Shown: positions 25,801 to 34,003 of the stretch, piece after piece
How positions within the stretch are numbered: position 1 is the first letter of the stretch
Layout of the letters: each line of letters opens with the position of its first letter
Source: Delftia tsuruhatensis
GTDB lineage: Bacteria > Pseudomonadota > Gammaproteobacteria > Burkholderiales > Burkholderiaceae_C
NCBI RefSeq assembly: GCF_903815225.1
Contig: NZ_LR813084.1
Span: forward strand, 2,646,501 to 2,710,500
DNA length: 64,000 nucleotides
Direction: 5' to 3'
The notes under the pieces: model-generated
What the model saw: only the letters and a program-made list of their open reading frames with translations
What the model was told of the DNA's origin: nothing
Database searches by the model: none
Translations under genes and position numbers: made by a program

Positions 25801-26409
25801 ATGACCCAGACCTTGGAAGACATCCAGCAACTCGCGCACGAGCACCAGGTGCTGCTGCGTGGCTACGGCCACGCGCAGTCGCGCAGCAGCGAGCTGCTGT
25901 GCCTGCAGGCCCAGGAAATCGAGAAGCTGCAAAGGCAGCTGCTGCGCCAGCGCGCGGCGCTGATCAGCAAGGAAACCCAGCTGATGTGGGCACGCGAGGA
26001 CAGGGACGCGCTGGAGCTGGCCATTCCCGGCCTTTCGCGACGCGTCACGCTGGCGCGGCGCGTGGAGTCGCTGCTATTGCGCGTGCAGGACCTGCTGCGC
26101 GAGCGTGCCCGCTGGCAGCGGCAGTCCGCGCAGCTACCCTTGCCGGCCGCAGCGCAGGCCGGGCCGCAGGAGTGCGAGGATGATCAAGCGTTCGAGGCCA
26201 GTCTGCGCGAGGCCGATCTGGTGATCTGCCAGACCGGCTGCCTCAGCCACGGCGACTACTGGCGTGTGCAGGACCATTGCCAGCGCACGGGCAAGGCCTG
26301 CGTACTGGTGGAGCAGCCTGATGCGCTACGCATCGTGCGCATCCATCGCGGCGCCGGTGGCGCGCAGGGCTCGGCCATGACCATGACCCATGGAGACACC
26401 ACCGCATGA
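25801..26409 (+). CDS. DUF2325 domain protein
   Basis: A 202-residue protein of unknown function. Residues about 10-110 are strongly helical and rich in Gln, Arg and Leu, probably a coiled coil. The C-terminal part (DLVICQTGCLSHGDYWRVQDHCQRTGK, then VEQPDAL) is the DUF2325 domain with its conserved cysteines and CLSHGDYWR motif. Such proteins often sit beside Fur-family genes, as here, where it overlaps the Fur start by four bases. The Met at 25801 was chosen because the upstream frame reads through the Fur box. Metal-related control is inferred from context. Confidence 0.7.
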   Translation: MTQTLEDIQQLAHEHQVLLRGYGHAQSRSSELLCLQAQEIEKLQRQLLRQRAALISKETQLMWAREDRDALELAIPGLSRRVTLARRVESLLLRVQDLLRERARWQRQSAQLPLPAAAQAGPQECEDDQAFEASLREADLVICQTGCLSHGDYWRVQDHCQRTGKACVLVEQPDALRIVRIHRGAGGAQGSAMTMTHGDTTA

Positions 26410-26900
26410 CAGGCAGCAAGGCGGTTCCCGCGCGCGGGGGCGAGCCCGAACTGCGCAGCGTGGGCCTGAAGGCCACGCTGCCGCGCATGCAGGTGCTGGA
26501 CATCTTTCGCCAGAGCAGTTCCCGCCACCTGCATGCCGAGGACGTGTTCCGCCTGCTGGCACAGCGTCGTGCCGAGGTGGGCCTGGCCACCGTCTACCGA
26601 GTGCTCTCGCAGCTGGAGGCCGCGGGCCTGCTGCTGCGCCAGACCTTCGAAAGCGGCAAGGCGGTGTTCGAGCTCAACGAAGGGCCGCACCATGATCACC
26701 TGATCTGCCTGCAGTGCGGACGCGTGGACGAATTCAGCAACGAGCACATCGAGGCCTTGCAGCGCCAGGTGGCCCGGGATCTGGGCTACCGGCTGGCCGA
26801 CCACCGGCTGGCGCTTTACGGCCATTGCGGCCCATGCCGGCAGGTGCCTGCAGGCGCGCCGCCGCAGGCCGCCGAGGCCCCCATGCAGGAAACCGAATGA
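26406..26900 (+). CDS. fur: Fur-family metal-responsive repressor
   Basis: A 164-residue Fur protein. The winged helix covers residues about 20-95 (KATLPRMQVLDIFR, HLHAEDVFRLL, GLATVYRVLSQLEAAGLL). The metal-binding part shows HHDHLICLQCGRVDEF and, further on, GHCGPC, giving the structural zinc cysteine pairs. The N-terminal 15 and C-terminal 20 residues extend beyond E. coli Fur. It is the middle gene of an operon with overlapping ends on both sides (DUF2325 and nitroreductase). It most likely senses iron and represses its own operon through the box upstream. A second Fur gene may exist elsewhere in the genome. Confidence 0.85.
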   Translation: MTGSKAVPARGGEPELRSVGLKATLPRMQVLDIFRQSSSRHLHAEDVFRLLAQRRAEVGLATVYRVLSQLEAAGLLLRQTFESGKAVFELNEGPHHDHLICLQCGRVDEFSNEHIEALQRQVARDLGYRLADHRLALYGHCGPCRQVPAGAPPQAAEAPMQETE

Positions 26901-27511
26901 ACACCGACGACACCTCTCTTTCCCCGCAGCAGCATGCAGCACTGGAGCTGCTCATGTCCCGGCAATCGCGCTGGCCGCTGGAGGAGCCGGCCCCCGGCCC
27001 CGGCGTGATCGACCTCGTCATCGACGCCGCGCTGCGTGCGCCGGACCATGGCCAGTTGCGCCCCTGGCGCTTCGTGGTCGTGCAGGGCGATGCGCGCCAT
27101 GCGCTGGGCGAGGTCTTTGCCCAGGCAGCGATGGCGCGCGATCCCGAGGCCGACGCCGAACGCTTTCGCGCCAAGGCCCTGTCCGCGCCGCTGATCATCG
27201 CGCTGGGCGTGCACCTGCAGCCAGGTCACAAGGTGCCGCAGAGCGAACAGTTGCTGGCGGGCGGTGCCGCCGCCATGAACATGCTCAACGCCCTGCATAT
27301 CCTCGGTTTCGGTGGCTTCTGGGCCAGCGGCGCCAACAGCCATGACGCCCAGGTGCGCGAGGCGCTGGGCTTCGAGCCCCAGGACAGGCTGGTGGGCCTG
27401 CTGTACGTGGGCACGCCCGGCGCCGCCAGCCGCGCAGCGCTGCGGCCACCGCGCAATCGCTTCGTGCGCGAGTGGCAGCCTTCGGGGCCGTGGACCGCTC
27501 CCGCGCGCTGA
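26897..27511 (+). CDS. Nitroreductase-family protein (YdjA-like)
   Basis: A 204-residue FMN-dependent nitroreductase-fold protein. APDHGQLRPWRFVVVQG is the typical FMN-binding start of the YdjA/RutE branch, and GAAAMNMLNALHILGFGGFWASG is the conserved dimer/FMN segment. The natural substrate of these small enzymes is usually unknown. It overlaps the fur stop (ATGA) and so is co-expressed under iron control, which would fit a flavin reductase that mobilises iron, but that is inference. Confidence 0.8.
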   Translation: MNTDDTSLSPQQHAALELLMSRQSRWPLEEPAPGPGVIDLVIDAALRAPDHGQLRPWRFVVVQGDARHALGEVFAQAAMARDPEADAERFRAKALSAPLIIALGVHLQPGHKVPQSEQLLAGGAAAMNMLNALHILGFGGFWASGANSHDAQVREALGFEPQDRLVGLLYVGTPGAASRAALRPPRNRFVREWQPSGPWTAPAR

Positions 27512-27530
27512 GCTGGATGGTACCTGGCGC

Positions 27531-28085
27531 TCAGAACCGGCAGTCCGCCGTGCGCAGCAGCTCGGCGAAGGCACCGCCCAGCGTGCGGTTGTGGTGCTCG
27601 ATGATGGCCTGGGCGGACAGCAGGGGCGAGTCGGTGGTGGTGTGGGCGTCGGCCACCAGGATCGGACGCAGGCCCAGCCCGGCCGCTGCCCGGCAGGTGG
27701 TATCCACGCAGAACTCGGTCTTCATGCCGCAGATGGCCAGCTCGGCGATGCCGGCATCGGCCAGCCACCCGGCCAGGCCGGTGCCTTGAAAGCAGCTGGG
27801 CCGTGTCTTGTCGAAGACGCGGTCCAGGCCGTCATCGATACCCAGTTGTGGCAGCAGCTGCGTGAGCGCGCTGCCCGGTGCGATCGGTGATCCGGCGGGG
27901 CCTGTATGCCGCGCCGCGAAGACCGGTGCTCCGGCCTCGCGGGCGCGGGCGATGAGCCGGCAGGCGTTGGCCAGCACGCGCTCCTTGTCGAAGGGCGCAT
28001 CGCCTGCGTTGAACAGGCCGTGCTGCATGTCGATGACGAGCAGGGCGCGCCGCGTGGCGCCTGGGCGGGAAGGGGGGATCTGCAT
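27531..28085 (-). CDS. Isochorismatase-like cysteine hydrolase
   Basis: A 184-residue hydrolase of the isochorismatase/nicotinamidase fold. The catalytic triad is visible: Asp in LLVIDMQHGLF, Lys in VFDKTRPSCF, and Cys in GMKTEFCVDTTCRAA. GSALTQLLPQLG precedes the Lys region. The family hydrolyses many small amides or ethers and the substrate is not clear. A GGAGAGA sequence lies before the start. The gene is convergent with the nitroreductase. Upstream lie a Thr-rich leader peptide and a GC hairpin, suggesting attenuation control. Confidence 0.8.
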   Translation of the reverse strand: MQIPPSRPGATRRALLVIDMQHGLFNAGDAPFDKERVLANACRLIARAREAGAPVFAARHTGPAGSPIAPGSALTQLLPQLGIDDGLDRVFDKTRPSCFQGTGLAGWLADAGIAELAICGMKTEFCVDTTCRAAAGLGLRPILVADAHTTTDSPLLSAQAIIEHHNRTLGGAFAELLRTADCRF

Positions 28086-28126
28086 GGGGTCTCTCCGGTG
28101 ATGCCATCGGTGCACGGAGAAACACG

Positions 28127-28155
28127 AAGGCCCCGTCCATCGAGGGCGGGGCCTT
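28127..28155 (-). terminator. GC-rich hairpin, possible attenuator
   Basis: AAGGCCCCG and CGGGGCCTT form a perfect 9-bp stem with an 11-base loop. On the minus strand it lies 27 bases after the stop of the Thr-rich leader peptide and 41 before the hydrolase start, and is followed by CGTGTTTCTC, a weak U-rich tail. Its place fits an attenuator terminator. Confidence 0.5.
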
Positions 28156-28182
28156 GGGGGGATGGTGACTACCTTGCGGCGC

Positions 28183-28254
28183 TCAGCGATCACTCCACGG
28201 TCCGCCGCTGGCGGTCGTGGTGGTGGTCGTGAGGACGTTCGTGGCAAATACCAT
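28183..28254 (-). CDS. Thr-rich leader peptide (candidate attenuation peptide)
   Basis: A 23-codon open frame with six consecutive Thr codons (residues 9-14), plus a Thr at position 5, then ASGGPW and a short charged end. Runs of one amino acid in a tiny frame followed by a GC hairpin are the signature of amino-acid operon leaders. Classical Thr leaders precede thrABC-type genes. Here the next gene is an isochorismatase-like hydrolase, which is unexpected. The frame is open further upstream, so expression as a separate peptide from the Met at 28254 is inferred. Confidence 0.45.
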   Translation of the reverse strand: MVFATNVLTTTTTTASGGPWSDR

Positions 28255-28313
28255 GCGCGCATCGTGCCGCAGGCAGCGCGGCGTGTCAAACATGGACACG
28301 TGATGGACAGACC

Positions 28314-28814
28314 CTAGCGCACCTTGTGGTCCTCGCCCTTGGCTTCCTCCATGGCCTCGGGCTCCAGCTCCTCGGCGGAGCGGTTCAGATGGATGAACAC
28401 GCCCCAGCCCACGAGCAGCATGCCCACGGCACCGACCAGGGCGGCGGGATACAGCAGGTGGGACGGCTCCTCCTGGGTCTTGAAGGCGGCGACCAGGGCC
28501 TCCACGGCCAGGGCCACCACCAGCACCACCAGAAAGCGCGACAGGAAGCGGCGCACCCGCGTGGGGCCGCTGATGTGGGCTTCGCGGATGACCTCCTCCT
28601 CGGTGATGGTCTGTGCGATCTGCAGCGCGACCACGCCCGAGGCCAGCACGCCCAGCGCCTCGACGATGCTGGCTGCGGTGGCGGCACCCAGGCCGTCGTT
28701 GAGGGCATCCCAGCCCTTCATCGCGGCGATCCACAGCAGGGCGAGTGCGGCCAGCGTGAACAGCAGCGCGATCAGCGCATGGATGAGGGTGAACAGCGGA
28801 TGGAGGATTTTCAT
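28314..28814 (-). CDS. Hypothetical membrane protein, four helices
   Basis: A 166-residue protein with a pair of hydrophobic segments near the N-terminus (residues about 10-30 and 45-65), a charged middle (TEEEVIREAHISGPTRVRRFLSRF) and a second pair (about 93-112 and 122-142). The tail is acidic and Lys-rich (about residues 145-166). No family is recognised with confidence. It stands alone, with the leader/hydrolase unit downstream on the same strand. Confidence 0.6.
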   Translation of the reverse strand: MKILHPLFTLIHALIALLFTLAALALLWIAAMKGWDALNDGLGAATAASIVEALGVLASGVVALQIAQTITEEEVIREAHISGPTRVRRFLSRFLVVLVVALAVEALVAAFKTQEEPSHLLYPAALVGAVGMLLVGWGVFIHLNRSAEELEPEAMEEAKGEDHKVR

Positions 28815-28926
28815 GGCGTGGGCGGCGGGCTGCGGTGGTGGCATGGTTCCACGCCGCCCTGCCAGCGCATGTAGGAGGGCGCAGCCAACCGGGCGCCGCA
28901 GGCGCCGACGTAAAATGCCGCCATCT

Positions 28927-29271
28927 ATGTCCAGGTGGTTCATCGCCGTCTTCGCCCTGCATTTCCTTGCCAGCGTCCTGTTGTCCACGCTGGGACTGGT
29001 GCAGCCGCGCGCCCTGGAGACGGTGGCACAGGCATCTGCGTCCATGTCCTTGCCGCAGCAGCGCGGCGCGCCAGACACGGCCTCCCTGCTGGACGACTAT
29101 GACCACGCGCTGATGGACGAGCAGCAGGACCTTTCCGACATCCTGCACGAAAGCCTGAGCCCGGCGCCCTGCACCTCGTCCGGGTGTGCGCACGGTCCCA
29201 GCCCCGTGCCGGACAGGCCGTCGCGCGCGCTCGCGCCGCCAGACAGGCCTCCAAGCCTGCGCATCGCCTGA
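28927..29271 (+). CDS. Hypothetical small secreted or anchored protein
   Basis: A 114-residue protein with an N-terminal hydrophobic segment (WFIAVFALHFLASVLLSTLG) that could be a signal peptide or anchor. It is followed by an acidic region (DDYDHALMDEQQDLSDILHE) and a Pro/Ser-rich end with two Cys (PCTSSGC). No known domain is seen. It precedes the CBS-domain gene by 160 bases on the same strand. Composition follows the neighbourhood, so it is plausibly real, but nothing else supports it. Confidence 0.5.
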   Translation: MSRWFIAVFALHFLASVLLSTLGLVQPRALETVAQASASMSLPQQRGAPDTASLLDDYDHALMDEQQDLSDILHESLSPAPCTSSGCAHGPSPVPDRPSRALAPPDRPPSLRIA

Positions 29272-29431
29272 TTCAGGCGCCTGCCGGCGCCTGGCTGCTG
29301 CCGTCCGGCCCAGACCGGCGCATGGCGTGCGCGGCACATCGCCGCCGCGACCCGATCCCGCTCCCTGGGCCTTTGCGCCTGCCCGGGTCCATCGACCGCG
29401 CTCGCGGCCGTCCCGATTTCAGAACACCATC

Positions 29432-30757
29432 ATGGAAATTGCCCTGCTTTTTGCGCTGATCCTGCTCAACGGCGTCTTCGCCATGTCGGAAATCGCGTTG
29501 GTGACCGCGCGCAAGGCGCGCCTGCAAAAACTCATCGACGAGGGCGATGCCGGCGCTGCCGCGGCTGCCCAGCTGGGGTCCGACCCCACGCGCTTCCTGT
29601 CCACCATCCAGATCGGCATCACCTCCATCGGCGTGCTCAACGGCATCGTCGGCGAGGCAGCCCTGGCGGCACCACTGGCCCAATGGCTGCAGGCGCTGGG
29701 CGTGCCCGCGCCCTACGGCGGCTATGCGGCCACGGCGCTGGTCGTGGTGCTCATCACCTACTTCTCCATCGTGGTCGGGGAGCTGGTTCCCAAGCGCATC
29801 GGGCAGACCCATCCCGAGACCTTTGCGCGCCTGATCGCACGCCCCATCAACTGGTTGGCCCACCTGACCAGGCCCTTCGTGGCGCTGCTGTCCGTGTCCA
29901 CGCATGCCTTGCTGAGGCTGCTGGGCGTCAGGGAAAACGGCGGCAGCGCCGTCACGGAGGAAGAGATCCATGCCATGCTGGCCGAAGGCACGACGGCCGG
30001 GGTCATCGAATCGCACGAGCACACCATGGTGCGCAATGTGTTCCGGCTGGACGATCGCCAGATCGGATCGCTGATGGTGCCGCGCAGTGACGTGGTCTGT
30101 CTGGATGCCGATGCGCCGTTCGAGGACAACCTGCGCGTGATCGAGCAGTCCGACCACGCGCGCTTTCCCGTGGTGCGCGGCGGCATGGACTCCATCGTGG
30201 GCGTGCTCAATGCGCGCCAGTGGCTGTCACGTGCGCTGCAGGGCAAGGAGCAGGGCCTGACGGACCAGCCCATGCAGGCAGCGCTCTACGTGCCCGAGAC
30301 CATCACCGGCATGGAACTGCTCGAGAGCTTTCGCCTGTCGGACGTGCACATGGCCTTCGTGATCGACGAGTACGGCGAGGTGCAGGGCATCGTCACCCTG
30401 CAGGACCTGGTCGAGGCCATCACCGGGGAGTTCCGTCCACGCGATCCCCGGACCTCGTGGGCCCTGCAGCGCGAGGACGGCAGCTGGCTGCTGGACGGCC
30501 ATATCCCGGTGCCCGAGCTCAAGGACCGCCTGGAGCTGTCCAGCGTGCCCGAGGAGGACCGTGGGCGCTACCACACGCTGGCCGGCATGGTCATGCTGCT
30601 CACGGGGCGCCTGCCGCAGGTCACGGACACCGTGCAGTGGCAGGGCTGGCGTTTCGAGGTCGTGGACATGGATGGCAAGGCCATCGACAAGGTGCTTGCG
30701 ATGCGCCTGGCCGCGCCGGCCGGGGACGAGGGCGGGGCATCCCATGCGCGGCTCTGA
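29432..30757 (+). CDS. CNNM/CorC-type CBS-domain membrane protein (TlyC-like)
   Basis: A 441-residue protein. The N-terminal DUF21 membrane domain has about three or four helices (LFALILLNGVFAMSEIALVTARKARLQKL, then STIQIGITSIGVLNGIVGEAAL), followed by a CBS pair at about 205-330 (LMVPRSDVVCLD, VIDEYGEVQGIVTLQDLVEAI). A CorC_HlyC transporter-associated domain completes the C-terminus. Relatives take part in magnesium or cobalt efflux and are often annotated as hemolysins. The start follows the preceding stop by 160 bases. It overlaps the next small lipoprotein gene by 14 bases. Confidence 0.82.
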   Translation: MEIALLFALILLNGVFAMSEIALVTARKARLQKLIDEGDAGAAAAAQLGSDPTRFLSTIQIGITSIGVLNGIVGEAALAAPLAQWLQALGVPAPYGGYAATALVVVLITYFSIVVGELVPKRIGQTHPETFARLIARPINWLAHLTRPFVALLSVSTHALLRLLGVRENGGSAVTEEEIHAMLAEGTTAGVIESHEHTMVRNVFRLDDRQIGSLMVPRSDVVCLDADAPFEDNLRVIEQSDHARFPVVRGGMDSIVGVLNARQWLSRALQGKEQGLTDQPMQAALYVPETITGMELLESFRLSDVHMAFVIDEYGEVQGIVTLQDLVEAITGEFRPRDPRTSWALQREDGSWLLDGHIPVPELKDRLELSSVPEEDRGRYHTLAGMVMLLTGRLPQVTDTVQWQGWRFEVVDMDGKAIDKVLAMRLAAPAGDEGGASHARL

Positions 30758-31241
30758 GCACAGCGCGGCACAGGGTATCGGCCGGCTGGCTGCGGCGGCC
30801 TTCGCCGTGGCCTCCATGGCGGCCTGCCTGGACGGTGTGCAGGGATACCCGCAGCAGCAGGCGCCCATCATCAGTCCCTATGACATGACCCAGGAGCAGC
30901 GGCTGGTCCAGATGAATCTCATGGGCGCTGCCGGCCACGCGGACCACCGCTGGACCTACGAGCTTCGGCCCGGCTGCGTGCTGCGCGTGGACCTGGACGG
31001 CCCGCAGGGCCCCAGGCCATCCCTGGACATTGCCTTGCTGGGCAGCACGGTGGCCATCTCCGCCCGGCGTGACCGGGGAAGTTTCCGGGTGGAGCTGTAC
31101 CCCCGCGACGGGCTGGACACCGCGCAGGCCCTGGTGCTGGAAAGCGCCAAATGGGCCGATGCCAGCTGGGCCCGGCTGCTGCTGCGCCTGGTTCAGAAGG
31201 GATGCATGGAGATGCAGGGACTTGCCGCCAGGCATTCCTGA
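30744..31241 (+). CDS. Hypothetical lipoprotein
   Basis: A 165-residue protein whose start overlaps the end of the CBS gene. The hydrophobic stretch AAAAFAVASMAAC ends in a lipobox-like site (Cys28), so it may be a lipoprotein. The mature part has a strand-rich segment (RWTYELRPGCVLRVDLDGPQ, then STVAISARRDRGSFRVEL) with two further cysteines. No known family is recognised. A good terminator follows its stop. Confidence 0.55.
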   Translation: MRGSEHSAAQGIGRLAAAAFAVASMAACLDGVQGYPQQQAPIISPYDMTQEQRLVQMNLMGAAGHADHRWTYELRPGCVLRVDLDGPQGPRPSLDIALLGSTVAISARRDRGSFRVELYPRDGLDTAQALVLESAKWADASWARLLLRLVQKGCMEMQGLAARHS

Positions 31242-31247
31242 AGCGCG

Positions 31248-31271
31248 AAGCGGCGCCGCAGCGCCGCTTTT
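31248..31271 (+). terminator. Intrinsic terminator, possibly bidirectional
   Basis: AAGCGGCGC and GCGCCGCTT form a perfect 9-bp stem with a four-base CGCA loop, followed by TT on the plus strand (TTTT including the stem end). It is seven bases after the lipoprotein stop and about 30 bases beyond the convergent azurin stop, so it may serve both. Confidence 0.75.
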
Positions 31272-31301
31272 CAGGTGACGGGAAGCAGGCCCCGCCGAGG
31301 C

Positions 31302-31760
31302 TTACTTGGCCAGGGTCAGCGTGCCCTTCATGAGCGCGGAGTGGCCCGGGAAGGAGCAGAAATAGCTGTAGGCCTCGCCGGCCTTCAGGGCGGCGGTGGA
31401 GAAGGTCACGGAGTCGGTCTCGCCGCCGCCGATCACCTTGGTGTGGGCGATCACGCGCGCATCCTTTTCCTTCACGAAGTCCTTGGCGGCGCCGGCGGCG
31501 ATCCCGTCATTGGCCACGGCCTGCAGATCGGCGGTCTTGCTCAGCACCCAGTTGTGGCCCATGGCCGTCTTCGGCAGCTTGCCCACATGCTTGAGCTTGA
31601 CGGTGAACTGCTTGCAGCTGGCGGGCACGCTGATGGCGGGCTTGTTGAACTGCATGGCGTCGTTGCCTTCGATCTCGACTGCGCAGTCGGCGGCCAGTAC
31701 AGGGGCGGCGACCGCGGTCATTGCGAGGGCCAAGAGGACGGGCTTCCATTGCTTTGCCAT
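31302..31760 (-). CDS. azu: Azurin, periplasmic blue copper protein
   Basis: A 152-residue protein with a signal peptide ending in VLAA. All type 1 copper ligands are visible: His69 in MGHNWV, Cys135 and His140 in [12 protein letters not shown], and the axial Met144. The Cys26-Cys49 disulfide is also present. Azurin shuttles electrons in the periplasm, often to nitrite reductase or peroxidase, or under redox stress. The start has an AAGGAG ribosome site. A perfect FNR/ANR box lies 125-138 bases upstream, matching the oxygen-limited control known for azurin in Pseudomonas. Confidence 0.93.
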   Translation of the reverse strand: MAKQWKPVLLALAMTAVAAPVLAADCAVEIEGNDAMQFNKPAISVPASCKQFTVKLKHVGKLPKTAMGHNWVLSKTADLQAVANDGIAAGAAKDFVKEKDARVIAHTKVIGGGETDSVTFSTAALKAGEAYSYFCSFPGHSALMKGTLTLAK

Positions 31761-31884
31761 TGTTTTCTCCTTGAAAAGCGGGTGAGGTGGCTATGCCCTT
31801 GTGGCGCGGTCTAGGCCTTGGCCGGCCGCGTCCAGAGGGGGGTGTATGGCTGCCCCAAGCATAGGCAGGATCGGTGGCTTCGGG

Positions 31885-31898
31885 TTGATTTGAATCAA
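31885..31898. promoter_or_regulatory. Perfect FNR/ANR box upstream of azurin
   Basis: TTGATTTGAATCAA matches TTGAT-N4-ATCAA in all ten positions. It lies about 130 bases before the azurin start on the minus strand and 510 bases before the eCIS locus on the plus strand. Azurin is the more likely target. Confidence 0.75.
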
Positions 31899-32408
31899 TT
31901 CATCGCGGTTCCAAGACTTGTGCCTGGCGCATGCCTGCCGGCCTGCCCGAGCTGTGCCAGCGGCGGCAGCGCCACGCCGCGTGGCCGGGTGCGCAACGCC
32001 CGCCTGCGTTGCCATGCGAATCTCCGCATTGGGTGCATCAGTGGATTCCCTGGTGTGAATCATTTTCCGAATCTGATTTGTCCTGGCGCAAGAATTGGTG
32101 TCCTTTCTGGATCTCGCGACGGGCAACTGCCGGATCGCTGGATTCCGCGAAATTGATATTGATATCGCAGTTGCGTAGTTATTCACTCCACCGTCTATTG
32201 CAATAGCCGTGCAATGATGGTGAAATAATTGGCATGCGTCACAAGACGCTGCTATCGAGATCAATTGCGCAATAGTGAAATCTTGTTCCTTCAGTCAAAA
32301 TACAACTTGATGTAACAAAAAAAACACTATAAATTTCGCTGGCCTGCTCCAGACGACAGGTTGTATTCGGGAACGGTTTTTCATTAACCAATCTTTGAGA
32401 ACTCCATC
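31899..32408. other. Gene-free spacer ahead of the eCIS locus
   Basis: No convincing coding frame or RNA gene is seen. The first 150 bases keep the local GC-rich composition. From about 32000 the DNA becomes progressively A/T-rich, with short dyads such as around 32150-32230, ending in the promoter-like sequence at 32307-32334. The composition drop fits a regulated promoter of a transferred or silenced locus. Confidence 0.5.
32307..32334 (+). promoter_or_regulatory. Candidate sigma-70-like promoter of the eCIS locus
   Basis: TTGATG, then 15 or 16 bases with a run of eight A, then TATAAAT. This is 75 bases before the first small gene. Spacing is slightly short, so the assignment is tentative. 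Confidence 0.4.
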
Positions 32409-32825
32409 ATGAGCGATTGCAATAGCAACCTTTATCAACCCATCACGATTTACGTCGCAAATGCGGCGGCAGGCCAAAAGGTCGCCGTGCAATTGACGAG
32501 CAATGGATCGTCCGTGGCCTGGAGTACCGGACCATCGTTCCAGAATATCCAGGGAATTTCGGTGACCTCGCAGTCGGGCACCTTGCCCTTGCTGCAGTTC
32601 AATGTGAATTCGGGCGAGGTCATTTTCCTGACCACGAGCAGTGGCAGTGGTGGTGGTGCACTGAGCTTTCAGGTCTCTGCCTATCTGGTCGCCGCGCCCG
32701 ACATCGGGACCTTCTACCTGCGCTCCAGTTCGGATCCCGGCGTGGAGGTGACGGTCGCCGTCGGCAATTCGGTGCCCCAGGTGGTCAACCAGTCCCAGAC
32801 GCTGTTCAGCTGGAACCCGATCTGA
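32409..32825 (+). CDS. eCIS-linked beta-rich small protein, copy 1
   Basis: A 138-residue protein of unknown function with alternating strands and Ser/Gly/Val-rich composition. It starts YQPITIYVANAAAGQKVAVQ and ends GNSVPQVVNQSQTLFSWNPI. It shares most positions with the protein at 33421 and with the C-terminal half of the protein at 34707. No signal peptide is seen. It opens the eCIS locus, 75 bases after a candidate promoter. A role as a secondary particle component or shield protein is conceivable, but no homologue of known function is recognised. Confidence 0.7.
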   Translation: MSDCNSNLYQPITIYVANAAAGQKVAVQLTSNGSSVAWSTGPSFQNIQGISVTSQSGTLPLLQFNVNSGEVIFLTTSSGSGGGALSFQVSAYLVAAPDIGTFYLRSSSDPGVEVTVAVGNSVPQVVNQSQTLFSWNPI

Positions 32826-32943
32826 GCGCTGGAGCTGGCGGTAAAAAGGCCTGCCCCCAGAACCTTCCTCCCTTCGTCTCGCAGCGGCCATTCGGTGGGC
32901 ACGGTGCAGGCAGAGGTGGCTTGCGCATCCAGGAGTTGCATTC

Positions 32944-33324
32944 ATGGAATATCTGATCGCTTTCAATTTCACCGCGGAAGCCGCGGATGGAATCACGGCG
33001 CAGCTGAACCTTACCGATTCAAATTCATTTGAATTCGATAAAGGGATCCAGGTGCAGCAGTACTGGCCGACAATACCGGTACCGCCGTTGAAATCGGCAA
33101 CCGTCGGAGCCAAGGGAATTTCCATCGTGACGCAGGATGGAGGATCCTCTGGGCAACAGGGAATACGTGTCACCCTGCAAGTGAGCGCCAATGGGTCTGC
33201 GTTGAACGGAAATATTCCTTTCATGGGAGGTCCCCAGGTGGGCGTCTCATACCAGTTTGTCGGCTATGCGAATCAGGGCAGTCTGCAGGTCGGCAACTTC
33301 AGCATCCCTTTTCCATCGTCCTGA
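32944..33324 (+). CDS. eCIS-linked hypothetical protein
   Basis: A 126-residue strand-rich protein with no recognised domain (MEYLIAFNFTAEAADGITAQ, later GVSYQFVGYANQGSLQVGNF). Its codon use is more A/T-rich than the particle genes downstream. It lies between the two near-duplicate small proteins and has a similar general plan of two sheets with Gly/Ser turns, though direct similarity is weak. It is cytosolic as far as the sequence shows. Confidence 0.65.
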   Translation: MEYLIAFNFTAEAADGITAQLNLTDSNSFEFDKGIQVQQYWPTIPVPPLKSATVGAKGISIVTQDGGSSGQQGIRVTLQVSANGSALNGNIPFMGGPQVGVSYQFVGYANQGSLQVGNFSIPFPSS

Positions 33325-33420
33325 AAGATTGCCGGCAGCCGTCCGGCATGCGGCAGATCGGCGCAGATCCAGGCAGAGGCATTGGTAGTTCATTCACTCA
33401 ACGGAATCAAAGGAATCATC

Positions 33421-33834
33421 ATGGCTGGTACGAACACTGTTTATCAACCCATCACCCTGTATGTCAGCAACGCAGCTGCGGGGCAGAAAATCGCGGTGCA
33501 GCTGACTGCCAATGGCGTTCAGATCGCCTTCAGCACCGGACCGGCGTTCCAGAACATTGCTGGCGTCGCGGTGACTGCCCAGTCCGGCTCACTGCCTCTG
33601 TCGCAATTCAGCATGAATTCCTCCCAGACGGCTTTCCTGACGACATCGCAAGGCGGCGGGGGCGGTGCTTTGACCTTCCAGGTCACGGCCTACCTGGTCG
33701 CGGGCACCGATATCGGCACGTTCTACCTGCGCTCGTCGTCCGACCCGGGCGTGCAGGTCACGGCGGCCATCGGCAACAGCGTGCCGCAAGTGGTCAACCA
33801 GACCCAGACGCTGTTCAGCTGGAAGCCCATCTGA
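33421..33834 (+). CDS. eCIS-linked beta-rich small protein, copy 2
   Basis: A 137-residue paralogue of the protein at 32409. The two align end to end without large gaps and share YQPIT, NAAAGQK, STGP-FQNI, IGTFYLRSSSDPG and VPQVVNQ-QTLFSW. The start at 33421 fits the first copy's N-terminus; an upstream Met at 33382 would add a non-conserved tail. Retention of two copies flanking a third small gene suggests hetero-assembly or dose, but the function is unknown. Confidence 0.7.
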   Translation: MAGTNTVYQPITLYVSNAAAGQKIAVQLTANGVQIAFSTGPAFQNIAGVAVTAQSGSLPLSQFSMNSSQTAFLTTSQGGGGGALTFQVTAYLVAGTDIGTFYLRSSSDPGVQVTAAIGNSVPQVVNQTQTLFSWKPI

Positions 33835-34003
33835 GTCGCGAGCCGGCCGTCCGGCAGGCGGCCGATCGTCCGACGTGCTGGCGCGCAGAGGGCGGCGGCA
33901 GGGCCGGCTGCGTGCGAGCGCGGAGTGGTCACGCGGCCTGACGCCCCGGCAGGGCTGCGCCAGGGCAAGGCAAGAGGCATGACGGTGACAGGGAGTGGAT
34001 ACG

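Noticed and set aside
31761..32408. Small genes or tRNA in the 648-bp gap
   Set aside because: No frame has a ribosome site with plausible protein sequence, and no cloverleaf was seen by eye. A tRNA scan was not possible.
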